38,343 bases of DNA, from assembly GCA_021155915.1 (NCBI GenBank), contig JAJNBE010000015.1, positions 1 to 38,343 of the forward strand, in the 5' to 3' direction. Origin of the DNA: Solimicrobium sp. (lineage in GTDB: Bacteria > Pseudomonadota > Gammaproteobacteria > Burkholderiales > Burkholderiaceae_D). Of this stretch, positions 1 to 8,555 are shown piece by piece. The notes under the pieces are model-generated. The model had not been told where the DNA came from, searched no databases, and saw only the letters and a list, made by a program, of their open reading frames with translations. The position numbers and the translations under genes were made by a program. Each line of letters begins with the position of its first letter. Position 1 is the first letter of the stretch.

Positions 1-98
1 CTTAAGCTGTTTGCTCCAAGAAATTTATTTTATGCTTCTTCAGAGCTAGTCGAGAGATCCCAGCTTAATTATCAAAAACTCAATGCAAAAATACTTAA

Positions 99-734
99 TC
101 ACTGACCAATAATGTCAGCGATTTTTCGCAAGTTTAGGTCAACCTCACGTTGAATCGTCGGATCGCGAAGGTCGTCGCTTTCCGATTCACTAATGCCAGC
201 CAGCTCTTCAAAACTAAGCTTCTTGTCAGCAATAAGCGATCTGACCCACACGTCTTCCAGAGCCCCTGCTGCGAATTCAGAAAATCCCAATACTTTATCA
301 ACATGCTGCAGATACTCGGGCTGTTCAAAAAAATCTTGAACATCTGGATCACAAAGGGCGAAGTTTCCAAACCTGACATTCATAATCTGTTTAAAAAGAA
401 TCCGCCCCTCCGCAATACGCGCCTGTATCCAAGGATTCGCAAGATTCCATCTTGCACCCGAAGAAAAACCAATAACCTGGCCGAGATACTGTTGGTTCTC
501 TTCTAGTTCAAGAAATTTCTGAATATTGACGTCACAAAGAGCCTGGCTTCCCGCTTCGCTGATATCCAAAAGCTGATGCAAATGGAACCGGTCTCTGACC
601 CAGGCATTTGCGTAAGCCCGTGCTGCTTGAGAGGAATAGCTCCCAACTTGATCGATCTCATTCTTATTTTCCTCGTGCTCATTAGGAGTATTTAGGAAAG
701 CAGGAGGCGGGGGATATTTATATACGGACAGCAT
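99..734 (-). CDS. W-x-R repeat protein, short (putative effector)
   Basis: A 211-residue protein of no family I recognise. From about residue 35 it consists of three copies of a roughly 57-61 residue unit, each with a WVR/WIQ motif, a following LxFxQL/I-like helix, then ALCDxxIQ/V and FLE/FFE. The same unit is repeated in the large gene at 1310-3604, so the two form one family. There is no signal peptide or membrane segment. The start at 734 is supported by an AGGAG site a few bases upstream. The first residues (MLSVYKYPPPPAF) are proline-rich and, with the ribosome site, resemble the start of the unrelated gene at 13110-15101. A host-directed repeat protein is inference from the neighbours. 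Confidence 0.75.
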   Translation of the reverse strand: MLSVYKYPPPPAFLNTPNEHEENKNEIDQVGSYSSQAARAYANAWVRDRFHLHQLLDISEAGSQALCDVNIQKFLELEENQQYLGQVIGFSSGARWNLANPWIQARIAEGRILFKQIMNVRFGNFALCDPDVQDFFEQPEYLQHVDKVLGFSEFAAGALEDVWVRSLIADKKLSFEELAGISESESDDLRDPTIQREVDLNLRKIADIIGQ

Positions 735-1309
735 AGTTAATCTCCTATCAAATTAGCATCATATCCAATCAAGGACTTTAATTGGGATATCGTAACATTG
801 TCAGCAGAAGTCAAATTTACAAAAACTCCGTAGTAGCACTGTGACGCCCTCAGGTCACAATATATCATATGAAAAAGAAAATATACGGAGAGTTTCGGCC
901 AAAGAGAAGATTTATCCATGATGCTTTTTCTAGTCTGACTTTTATTGATAAGCTTGCTAGAGAGTAAGGCCGTAGTCCAGTTTGTTAGCAGAAAGTTTTG
1001 CGAGCTTATCAAATGAGCGCCACATTATATTTAACACGGGGCGTTCGTTTGAAAAGATGTTTGGTCCGAGCTAAAGAAGCTGTATGCGATTTAATCAATG
1101 AGTACAACAATTTCTTGGAAAAACTCATTTGTGGAAAACACTTAGAGTTTTGTGGAAACCACTTATATATTCCCTAATATTGATCTGATATATTGATTTA
1201 AAGCTCTTCTGTTGTTGCGTTGAATTTTGTGTTGGGTACTTTCTAAGCAGTATCCTGCATAAATTCCTTATATGGGTGTGAATGTTACTAATCTGAGAGG
1301 AAAGTAAGG
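735..1309. other. Intergenic region without a convincing gene
   Basis: This lies between two divergently oriented repeat-protein genes and should hold both promoters. A 91-codon frame on the minus strand (737-1012) has no recognisable features and I do not call it. The only structure I see is the 17-base direct repeat listed separately. Confidence 0.5.
1128..1165. promoter_or_regulatory. Direct repeat, possible tandem operator
   Basis: Two 17-base copies, TTTGTGGAAAACACTTA at 1128 and TTTGTGGAAACCACTTA at 1149, differ at one base and start 21 bp apart, about two helical turns. They lie about 145 bp upstream of the gene at 1310. Phased direct repeats suggest a regulator site; which regulator is unknown. 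Confidence 0.35.
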
Positions 1310-3604
1310 ATGGAGCTTACCAAAATTTTCAGTTTCAACCCCAAAAATACTTCAACTGCTAATGTTACCGGCAACAGTACTCAGGACAGAGCAAGGCATC
1401 TGGAACAGGAAAATCCCGTGTTAGCGCTGGACTACTATTTGTTCCACGCAGAAAATGGGGATTCTGAAGCGCAATATCGGTACGGTTTAATGCGGTTGGA
1501 AGGGTGCGGTAAGGCACCTGATTTCGCTGTCGGAATTCGTTATCTAGAAAAAGCGGCCCAAAATGGATATGTTGAAGCAGAAACATATCTGGTCAACATA
1601 AAGACTAGGACCCAACAATTAAATACTATCGTTTCATCATTTGAAGAGTTGAACGGGAAGGATAATCCATTCGAAACGGATATGCCCGTCAAGTTACAGC
1701 TTGCCATACTTGAAATAATTATGGCAACCAAAAAAAAAGATCAACAAGAAGGGCCAACCGTTATCACGCACAGTGACGTCGCCCTAGCTTTAAATGACCT
1801 TGTCTCTATCCCTAGCAATTCAGAAAATTCTTGCCTGAAGGCTCTAAACGAATATCGGCGTCTAGAGGTCCAAACTCTTCTGAAAAAAGGTGTGGAGCAA
1901 TATAATCTGAAAAAAAACTCATCCATCCTATTCTGTCAGGAAGATACGGAGCCCCTAGCTCTGCTAAATTTACCAGATGATATTTGGAATATTATCGAAA
2001 GCTACACGCCAATCGTTCATCTGGGCCGAGTATCGACATCCTATGGAATAAGGTTTGATTACAACGAGCACTTCTGGAAAACCAGGCTTATGAAAATAGA
2101 ATCAAAGCCGGAGGAAGAAAGAGAGAAAAAAAAGACATTTCTGCAAAAACTCGATTTAAGAAAGGGAAAAGGAACTACTTCCGAGAATTCGAAAAAAAAG
2201 GTTGCCGTTCAATATCCGAATTTAAAAACAGATAAGTACACTCCTTCTTATAGGCCCGAAAAAACGCAATTCCTGCTATCCCCGGATTTAAGAAATGATC
2301 TCTGCGTTTCTTTGGACGAAAAGGGGTGTCGTTGGTTGAAAGAACAGAAGGGCATTACTGATCTTCCTCTTATACGAAGAATTAGAAACGGTCAGCGTAC
2401 AGTGGCTGAGAGCAGCAATCTTGTCTCTCAACTTCAAGCAGCCTTAGAAAGCGAACATAAAAAATTTCTGACCAATTTGTGGGTCCGAGCACGTATCTTT
2501 GACGGGGCTCTTACTTTAAAAGAGCTTAACAGTATCAGTGAGGGAGGGGAGAACGCACTTACTAATTTATCGGTTCAGCTTTTTTTAGGGCAAGAGGCAA
2601 ACCAGTCGTCTATCAGCATGGTTAGTCGTTTTTCAAGGGAAGCAGCACAAGCTTTGCGCAATGATTGGATTAGAGAACAAATTACTCATAGAAGACTCAC
2701 TTTTCAACAGCTTATCGGTATTAATGATGATGTAAATAAGGCGCTTTGTAAGTCCGAAATTCAGTTATTTCTTGAGGAAACAACGTTGGCAGATTTTGGC
2801 CGGGTTTTAAATTTTTCCTGGCAGGCAATAAAGGCTCTGGAGGAAGCCTGGATTAGGGAGTTAATTTCAAATAAAAAATTAACCCTTAAACAGATTGCCA
2901 ATTTTTCTACAGCGACAAGTGGAATACTTCGTACCAAAAAGGTTCAGAATTTTTTTCAGTTGAAAGGAAACTGGCAATATTTTGATCCAGAGAAAGGTTT
3001 TTGCTACGAAACAGCAATAGCCTTGGAGAACGATTGGGTGTGCGATCAAATTAATAAAAAAACACTCGAGTTTTCTCAGCTTGCCGATATTTCTGCGGCG
3101 AAAGACAGAGCATTTCGTAACCGGAAGATCCAATATTTTCTCGATCAACCGGAAAATCTGCAGTGTATCAGTGACCTAACCGCAGAGGTATCAAAAGCTC
3201 TTTGTAGGCCAGAGATGCAATGTTTTCTTGACGAAGAAATAAATTGGCCCTGTATCCGCGAGATTATTCTCGTACCCTGGTCAGCAAAAGCTTTAGCAAA
3301 CTCTTGGGTTATGGCGCGACTTTCGGATCGAACCCTGACCCTGCAAGAGCTGGCCAAGATTAATAGCTGGGCGGTACAAAAGGCACTTTGCAATCCGAAA
3401 ATTCAAGAATTCCTTATGCGACAGGATAAAGATCGGCTCTGCTCCTATATTAATCAACTTGTTGGTTTTTCCGACTACGCTGCACAGGCCCTGCAAGATT
3501 TATCAGTCTTGGCTCAACTTACTAACAATACATTAGCCTTTGAACAGCTTACAGATATTAATAGTATGGAGGCGAAAACCAGGCTTTGTAATCTCAAAAT
3601 TTGA
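1310..3604 (+). CDS. Sel1-like / F-box-like / W-x-R repeat protein (putative effector)
   Basis: A 764-residue protein. Residues about 35-95 hold Sel1/TPR-like repeats (AQYRYGLMRLEGCG, then GIRYLEKAAQNGYVEA). Residues about 219-260 look like an F-box: LPDDIWNIIESY, a hydrophobic stretch, then FWKTRL. A Lys/Glu-rich linker (265-300) follows, then from about 395 to the end come about six units of a roughly 61-residue repeat shared with the gene at 99-734. F-box domains recruit substrates to eukaryotic SCF ubiquitin ligases, so a host-cell role is likely but inferred. The protein stops inside a repeat (RLCNLKI), where other units continue IQxFL, so the C-terminus may be truncated. An AGGAAAG site precedes the ATG. 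No signal peptide is seen. Confidence 0.8.
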   Translation: MELTKIFSFNPKNTSTANVTGNSTQDRARHLEQENPVLALDYYLFHAENGDSEAQYRYGLMRLEGCGKAPDFAVGIRYLEKAAQNGYVEAETYLVNIKTRTQQLNTIVSSFEELNGKDNPFETDMPVKLQLAILEIIMATKKKDQQEGPTVITHSDVALALNDLVSIPSNSENSCLKALNEYRRLEVQTLLKKGVEQYNLKKNSSILFCQEDTEPLALLNLPDDIWNIIESYTPIVHLGRVSTSYGIRFDYNEHFWKTRLMKIESKPEEEREKKKTFLQKLDLRKGKGTTSENSKKKVAVQYPNLKTDKYTPSYRPEKTQFLLSPDLRNDLCVSLDEKGCRWLKEQKGITDLPLIRRIRNGQRTVAESSNLVSQLQAALESEHKKFLTNLWVRARIFDGALTLKELNSISEGGENALTNLSVQLFLGQEANQSSISMVSRFSREAAQALRNDWIREQITHRRLTFQQLIGINDDVNKALCKSEIQLFLEETTLADFGRVLNFSWQAIKALEEAWIRELISNKKLTLKQIANFSTATSGILRTKKVQNFFQLKGNWQYFDPEKGFCYETAIALENDWVCDQINKKTLEFSQLADISAAKDRAFRNRKIQYFLDQPENLQCISDLTAEVSKALCRPEMQCFLDEEINWPCIREIILVPWSAKALANSWVMARLSDRTLTLQELAKINSWAVQKALCNPKIQEFLMRQDKDRLCSYINQLVGFSDYAAQALQDLSVLAQLTNNTLAFEQLTDINSMEAKTRLCNLKI
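2492..3601 (+). repeat. Protein-level tandem repeat, about 61 residues per unit
   Basis: Diverged tandem units of about 183 bp. Conserved positions are a Trp-Val/Ile-x-x motif (DWIREQI, AWIRELI, DWVCDQI, SWVMARL), then LTFxQL or LTLKQI, then ALCxxxIQxFL. I counted 61-62 residues between successive Trp motifs. Three further units are in the gene at 99-734. Confidence 0.75.
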
Positions 3605-4168
3605 GTATTCTATTGGTTTTCTGGTTTATCCTCATATCATTCTGAAGCTGGGGTTGTCGCGAAATAGATGGCTGATTACGTAAAGTGCGAGTGTAGGAGC
3701 TCACTTGCCTGTTTCGAAGCCTGTATTGAACGGGGTCTATTTCATTTTAATACGATGGTGATTCTCCAAACAATCTTTCAGCACACTATTTATTTCTTTT
3801 CTTTTTTCGAAAGGGAGCTGAAGCCTAGCCCTAAATATGCAAAATAGTTTAATTTAATTGGGGAACAAATGGTTGATAAATCTACAAAATTCTACTGATG
3901 CTAGCAAGAGATCTGAACTTTGCATACTGCCGCTTCTGCTCCCAGCGCATAAGCAGTAATCCTTACATTTAGCTTTATTAATGAGGAAAGCACATGAGAT
4001 TGGATGAAGTTGAAACAGTGGAGGGAAGGATGACAAAAAAAGATTTGTAGAAAAAATAAGTTCAAAAAATGTTAAAGCTTAATGGAAGTGGACATACTGC
4101 CATTAACTGTAGTGACCTCTGCTTTTCGCTAAGGTAGTATCGACAGATAAAATAATAGGAAATAAAAA
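3605..4168. other. Intergenic region, no gene seen
   Basis: About 560 bp between two genes on the same strand. Short frames on both strands lack any recognisable motif. The 3' end (4155-4173) matches the leader of the paralog starting at 35944 for 19 bases. Confidence 0.5.
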
Positions 4169-6562
4169 ATGGAATTGGGAAATGTAAATTGTTTTTTGAA
4201 AAGTCAAACGCGAATTGAACAAACGAATATTGCACAAACTCAACAACAAGTTGATCTCCGCCCCGTATATGACCTATTCGTCTACATATTGAATGCTAGC
4301 GAACACAAAGGCGATGATGCGCTATGTAAATATTTAGAATTAGTAGGCGAAAGGAACACTTGCGAGAAATTGCTTCTCGATATGGCAACTCAGTCCTTGA
4401 ATATACAAGAGGAGGAAAGAGGTGCTTATACTACCACTGTTAAAGATTCAAATTTGAACGATATTTTTCTATGTGTTGCCGAAAAAGATGACAAGAGCAT
4501 ATCCATCCAAATGGGGGAAGAAATAGGTACGATCTCCGGTCTTAGTTTTGGTCAACTGCAAAAAGAACTAAGAGAAATAGTCGTTGATCACGCTCATTGG
4601 TATAACGGGAATATATCCACGCTCCTGGTAACCTCAGTTAAACAACGCGTTTCCCTTGATGACTTACTACAAGCCTTACTTGGTCAAATAGCCTCACGGC
4701 CATTATCGCAAACGAGACAGAAAGCACTTAGGAAAAATTACGAAAGTATGGTTGAAAAAATTTTGTCGATTTGTATAAAAAAGCAAGTCTGTCCTGTTGA
4801 GATTACCTTACCTGACGATTTTAAGATCACGGTAATGAAGATGGAGCCGGACGTAATAGTGGAGATAGGCAATTGTGAGCTTACGCTAAACCTATTCGAC
4901 CTACAAACAATTTCTTATAGTGCATTTAACTGGCAGGGCAGCCTTTATAACAAAGAATATTTTTCACGAAAAAAAGTATATGACTTTGATAAGAGTCAAC
5001 CTTACCTGCCAATGCGACCTCATGAGCCTCCGGTCGCTTTAAACGGTCAGGCTTTTATTACCGGAACACAGCATCCAATCAGATGCGCAGAATTAGCCAC
5101 CCAGTTTATTATAGATAGTTTGGAAGAAGAAGGCGGTAATGGGAAAATTGATTGGGCTCTCTACAATAATAGAGAAACTATTGCCACCCGTATTTCCTCG
5201 GAGACAATAATCAGCTATGAGGCATTGAAGACAAACGCTTTACGCTGGGACCTAATTGATAATGACAAATTTGGGGAGCATTTACACGCATGTTTCGAAG
5301 AAATGCAAACGGCTGAGAAAAAGGCAACATTTAGGACATTGTTACTTGAATCCACCAATCACGCTATGGCAATCAGGTTGCATGTGAAAGGGAGTGAAAG
5401 TAGGCCGTTGTATGTAATTAGCTTTTATGAGCCGCATTTGACTAACCGTCCGGCGCGCAGCGAACTTAGGGATTTATCGGTATTAAAAAGCCATACGTTG
5501 GAGCTATATATTACCGGCACAATAAAAAAACAAGGTGATACTCGTTATAACATGTATTACCCAGATAATGCCTTTATTTCCACAGTGATGGAGTGCGATG
5601 GAATCAGCTTGACGGGAAAGCCAAGTAACGCTTCGCGAAAACTGAGCACTTTTGCTTCTGATGCGCTAACACCAACGCATATCTATTTCTTATTAAATTA
5701 CAATTTTCCTAAGAGTTTCGCAGATTTAAAGAATCGGCTTGCAGGAATGTCAATTGATAAAGTAGTTGAATTGCTTACAAAGATACCTGATAGTGGGGTA
5801 AATGGTCTCTATGTGGCATTAGAGAGTGGGTATTCTGAGAGCATTAGAGCTTACAGAGAATTACTTCAATTAATTCCCATTAACGAACGCGACAAACTTA
5901 CTGAGGTATTAGCTGCAAGAAATGAGGAGGGCATACCAGGACTATATATGGCGGTGAAACATCAGCACGTAGATGCCATAGCAGCTTACGGAGAATTATT
6001 CAGTTTGCTTCCAGATATAGAGCGCGCAAAATTGGCTAAATTGATTGACGCAATGGTACATGGCACACCATCACTATTCATGGCATTGCAAAACGGATAT
6101 ACAGAAGTCATCAGGGCTTACAACGGCTTACTTTCACATTTTCTAGAAAGTGAGGACGGCACTTTGATAAGATTAATTGCTGCAAAAGATGTGAATGAAA
6201 CCCCTGGATTGTGCATGGCATTGCAAGAAGGACATGTGGGAGCTGTCATTGCTTATGGAGAACTAATTTTCAGGGTGCTGAAAAATAAGCGTAGCACTTT
6301 ATTAACTTTGATAACTGCGAAAGATGGGCAAGGCGTTCCGGGAATATTTATAGCATTTGCGAATGGACATACCGAAGCGGTTAAGGCTTACAAAGAATTA
6401 TTACAATCACTATCTGAGAGTGAGCGTATCGAATTATTTGGACTACTTACAGTGATGGATGCAAATAGTACGCCTTGGTTATACGACAAATTTGAGAACG
6501 GGGACACCGATGTTATCGTAATGTTTAAGAAGTACCTGGAGTTGGTCTCAACGTGGCGCTAG
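4169..6562 (+). CDS. ShET2/EspL-like cysteine-protease effector with ankyrin-like repeats
   Basis: A 797-residue protein. Residues about 290-480 match the ShET2 enterotoxin N-terminal region (OspD3/EspL family): LNGQAF precedes a CAELATQFI segment with C306, ESTNHAMAIRL gives H398, and the third position reads SFYEPHLTN, giving E421. EspL is known to be a cysteine protease with a Cys-His-Asp triad. The Cys-His (92) and His-acid (23) spacings match the two paralogs here, but this copy has Glu instead of Asp. Residues 537-760 are five 45-residue ankyrin-like repeats, followed by a C-terminal cap. The N-terminal 250 residues are unassigned. A 19-base leader (ATAGGAAATAAAAAATGGA) and the MELGN start are shared with the gene at 32837-35944. 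Delivery by a type III system is inferred. Confidence 0.85.
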   Translation: MELGNVNCFLKSQTRIEQTNIAQTQQQVDLRPVYDLFVYILNASEHKGDDALCKYLELVGERNTCEKLLLDMATQSLNIQEEERGAYTTTVKDSNLNDIFLCVAEKDDKSISIQMGEEIGTISGLSFGQLQKELREIVVDHAHWYNGNISTLLVTSVKQRVSLDDLLQALLGQIASRPLSQTRQKALRKNYESMVEKILSICIKKQVCPVEITLPDDFKITVMKMEPDVIVEIGNCELTLNLFDLQTISYSAFNWQGSLYNKEYFSRKKVYDFDKSQPYLPMRPHEPPVALNGQAFITGTQHPIRCAELATQFIIDSLEEEGGNGKIDWALYNNRETIATRISSETIISYEALKTNALRWDLIDNDKFGEHLHACFEEMQTAEKKATFRTLLLESTNHAMAIRLHVKGSESRPLYVISFYEPHLTNRPARSELRDLSVLKSHTLELYITGTIKKQGDTRYNMYYPDNAFISTVMECDGISLTGKPSNASRKLSTFASDALTPTHIYFLLNYNFPKSFADLKNRLAGMSIDKVVELLTKIPDSGVNGLYVALESGYSESIRAYRELLQLIPINERDKLTEVLAARNEEGIPGLYMAVKHQHVDAIAAYGELFSLLPDIERAKLAKLIDAMVHGTPSLFMALQNGYTEVIRAYNGLLSHFLESEDGTLIRLIAAKDVNETPGLCMALQEGHVGAVIAYGELIFRVLKNKRSTLLTLITAKDGQGVPGIFIAFANGHTEAVKAYKELLQSLSESERIELFGLLTVMDANSTPWLYDKFENGDTDVIVMFKKYLELVSTWR
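5777..6448 (+). repeat. Five 45-residue (135 bp) ankyrin-like repeats
   Basis: Each unit follows the pattern G(T/I/V)PGL, hydrophobic-A-L-Q, NGH, then AYGELL and a closing K/R-L-hydrophobic-x-L-L/I. The GxxxLxxAxxxGH core resembles an ankyrin repeat, but the unit is 45 rather than 33 residues. Confidence 0.8.
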
Positions 6563-6670
6563 CTGAAATTCCATTCACATAGAACAGTATATGATGTTTA
6601 AGTATTCTCGTATTAGAAGGTTCGCCGGAATTGCTGTTAATCACATCTTATCATCATAATACCATGTCAA

Positions 6671-6713
6671 GGCTAAGTTCAAATGTTCGCTTGCCGGCTA
6701 AGTTGAAATGTCC
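6671..6713 (+). repeat. Left inverted end of the IS
   Basis: The 43 bp contain two subrepeats, GGCTAAGTTCAAATGTTC and GGCTAAGTTGAAATGTCC. Both subrepeats match the right end read in reverse, with one single-base gap and a few mismatches. Confidence 0.75.
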
Positions 6714-6798
6714 GGTTTTTGGTTTTCTAGGGGTTTAGGTTTTTATTTAAATTGATGAGATTTCTTCCCTCGGCAATTTTTATGCGTATTTCACCGGA

Positions 6799-6883
6799 GT
6801 GTGTGCAAACGGTACATAAATGTGGGTAACGGCTTTTTCGTTATCCACATGGTCGCGTAGCGATATGCACGGTTTGTACACAC
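6799..6883. promoter_or_regulatory. Nested inverted repeats with a DnaA-box-like sequence
   Basis: Outer arms GTGTGTGCAAAC (6799-6810) and GTTTGTACACAC (6872-6883) pair with one mismatch. Inner arms ATGTGGGTAACG (6820-6831) and CGTTATCCACAT (6839-6850) also pair with one mismatch. The inner right arm holds TTATCCACA, which equals the DnaA-box consensus. It lies inside the IS, away from its ends. It could be a hairpin, a protein site, or a relic of replication DNA. Confidence 0.4.
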
Positions 6884-7045
6884 GTAGGTGGCGCTGCGGC
6901 ATATACATAGAGATGTTCGAAGAGTGTGATCTGGATTGGAGTATAGGAACTACAACACTGGACTAACTTCCCGCATTAGTCTGATGAATACCTGCTTGGG
7001 TCACAAGACCATTGCGTTTTTATTTTGCGGTACTGATAATCAGGA

Positions 7046-7744
7046 TTATTCGCGTACTTCGATAGTTTTACGTAGCAGTGCATTCACATCAGCGTGAATT
7101 TCGTTTTTCAGTTTAGTCAGGTCGGAATCGCGACTGGCGAGTTCGGTCATTCTGCCATTCGAGAACAGCTCATTCACAACGCTAACGACTCCGCGTATAA
7201 ATTGAAGAATCTCCTCGGCCTGAGCAATAGAGGCCTCCGCAAATAATGTATCCTTGAAACTCATCGCATTAAAGTCCTTGTGTGCGAATACCTTGTGCCG
7301 GATTGGTTCAAACGTCTTATGATACAACTCCCTGTATCTATCAGCAGCGCCAATAAGCATGTCGAAATCCACTGCCGCCGGTTCGCATACATCGTGCAGG
7401 AAATCATCCATCCAATTTGGCCTCGTTTCCCCAGCACCCTTTATCTTACGTACCTCCAATTCAGCCTTGCTGAACTGCTTGATTTCTGAGCGGCATCGGG
7501 TGATGAAGCTTTGAACCGTCAGGCTACGGTGATCCTTATCAAAGAGCCGACCGAGTGCAATAAAGAAAGTGACTTGAAGCGAATGCGCAATGACTTTCCA
7601 CGACAGCGAATTGCACTGAAGCGCATGATAAATTTTGGTGTCTGATAAAGCGAGGTCGTTAATCTGTCGCCAGGCATAAAAGCTAGCCGTGACAATATAA
7701 GTTTCATTCTGGTATTCCTTAATCAATTCCTCAAAGTCCGTCAT
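7046..7744 (-). CDS. AbiU2/HEPN-like protein (possible defence gene)
   Basis: A 232-residue, mostly helical protein. Near residues 149-155 it has RHKVFAHKD, an R-x5-H arrangement like the HEPN ribonuclease signature, in a context resembling AbiU2-type HEPN proteins (IRxKVFAHxD). HEPN proteins often cut RNA in abortive phage defence or toxin-antitoxin systems; activity here is inferred. It is the leftmost passenger of the IS, about 70 bp downstream of the higBA-like pair on the same strand, so it may be cotranscribed. The ATG at 7744 follows an AGATGAAGGATG context that serves as a plausible ribosome site. The alternative is an uncharacterised helical protein. Confidence 0.65.
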   Translation of the reverse strand: MTDFEELIKEYQNETYIVTASFYAWRQINDLALSDTKIYHALQCNSLSWKVIAHSLQVTFFIALGRLFDKDHRSLTVQSFITRCRSEIKQFSKAELEVRKIKGAGETRPNWMDDFLHDVCEPAAVDFDMLIGAADRYRELYHKTFEPIRHKVFAHKDFNAMSFKDTLFAEASIAQAEEILQFIRGVVSVVNELFSNGRMTELASRDSDLTKLKNEIHADVNALLRKTIEVRE

Positions 7745-7813
7745 CCTTCATCTCCATTTAAATTGGGATAGACCCAACAATCGTTTCATCATAAGTCACC
7801 CTAGAGTAAGTGA

Positions 7814-8137
7814 TTAACTTGCCTCGATCGTATGTACTTCAATGCCTACCTTGAGACGCGAACGAACCGCGTCGAATATAGCGGCCAGACTATCCATCCC
7901 AGGATTTCCCCTCGGCGAGAGCATGCGGTGAAGACTCTTGCCTGGTCTATGAGTAATTTTTGCAAGCTGTTCGAAACCTATTGTGGCGTTTACTAAGTCA
8001 CGCAGAATGAGGCGTGCAACGTCGGGTTCGCCGTTTAGGAATGAGGTTGCTGCCTCATCCAGTAGTGCTTTAGCAAATGCGGGGTCACGGTCCACACGTT
8101 CGACAATGGTGTGTTTGAAATCTCTTGTGAGTGCCAT
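7814..8137 (-). CDS. HigA-like antitoxin of an addiction module
   Basis: A 107-residue protein resembling the COG3636 type of putative addiction-module antidotes. The helical half at residues 45-80 (LVNATIGFEQLAKITHRPG, then SLHRMLSPRGNPGMDSLAAI) is a Cro/C1-type helix-turn-helix. It should neutralise the toxin encoded just upstream and help repress the operon. It starts one base after the toxin stop, so translation is probably coupled. Toxin-before-antitoxin is the usual order for higBA-type modules. The reading frame is intact. Confidence 0.8.
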   Translation of the reverse strand: MALTRDFKHTIVERVDRDPAFAKALLDEAATSFLNGEPDVARLILRDLVNATIGFEQLAKITHRPGKSLHRMLSPRGNPGMDSLAAIFDAVRSRLKVGIEVHTIEAS

Positions 8138-8138
8138 A

Positions 8139-8498
8139 TCAGTTTCCTTTCGTTTGGCCTTGTTTGGCAGATTGGGCTGCCTTCTTTCTAGCTTTGTATT
8201 CAGTATGCAATGCCTTGGCTTGATCTATGTCCCGCTGTTGCCCACGCTTAGTTCCTCCACCGAAGAGGACGATAAGCGCGTCACCGTCTTTAGCAAGATA
8301 AATGCGATAACCTGGTCCCCAGTCAATTTTGTACTCGCCAATGCCATCAAACCACTTTACGCTCGATGTATTACCAAGTTCCAATCTGACTTTAGCCGTC
8401 GCCACTTTGGCGGCAGCCTGCGCATTGAGCCCGTCAAACCATTGCTTGTAGGGATTGGCACCGTCTTCGCGAAGGTATTCTTTGACTGTGTTTTTCAT
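8139..8498 (-). CDS. HigB/RelE-superfamily toxin of an addiction module
   Basis: A 119-residue protein of the COG3657 addiction-module killer type (RelE/ParE fold). Typical features are REDGANPYKQWFDGL near the N-terminus, a KVATAKVRLELGN helix, the YKIDWGPGYRIYLAKDG strand and LFGGGTKRGQQRDID near the C-terminus. Relatives act as ribosome-dependent mRNA endonucleases; I infer the same target here. It is first in a two-gene operon with the antitoxin at 7814-8137, with a perfect palindrome directly upstream. The C-terminus is rich in Lys, Gln and Ala. The gene seems intact although the neighbouring transposase is broken. Confidence 0.85.
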   Translation of the reverse strand: MKNTVKEYLREDGANPYKQWFDGLNAQAAAKVATAKVRLELGNTSSVKWFDGIGEYKIDWGPGYRIYLAKDGDALIVLFGGGTKRGQQRDIDQAKALHTEYKARKKAAQSAKQGQTKGN

Positions 8499-8503
8499 GA
8501 TTT

Positions 8504-8529
8504 AAATGGTAACACATATGTTACCATTT
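8504..8529. promoter_or_regulatory. Palindromic operator of the higBA-like operon
   Basis: Perfect 11-bp arms AAATGGTAACA (8504-8514) and TGTTACCATTT (8519-8529) are separated by CATA. The palindrome begins six bases upstream of the toxin start, the usual place for toxin-antitoxin autoregulation. Confidence 0.75.
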
Positions 8530-8555
8530 GTGCTGATGTACAAGTTACTCATTCG

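Noticed and set aside
737..1012. 91-codon minus-strand frame just upstream of the gene at 734
   Set aside because: No ribosome site, no recognisable motif, and it fills a divergent promoter region.
3854..4036. Short minus-strand frame in the gap between two effectors
   Set aside because: No motif, no ribosome site, cysteine-rich low-quality sequence.
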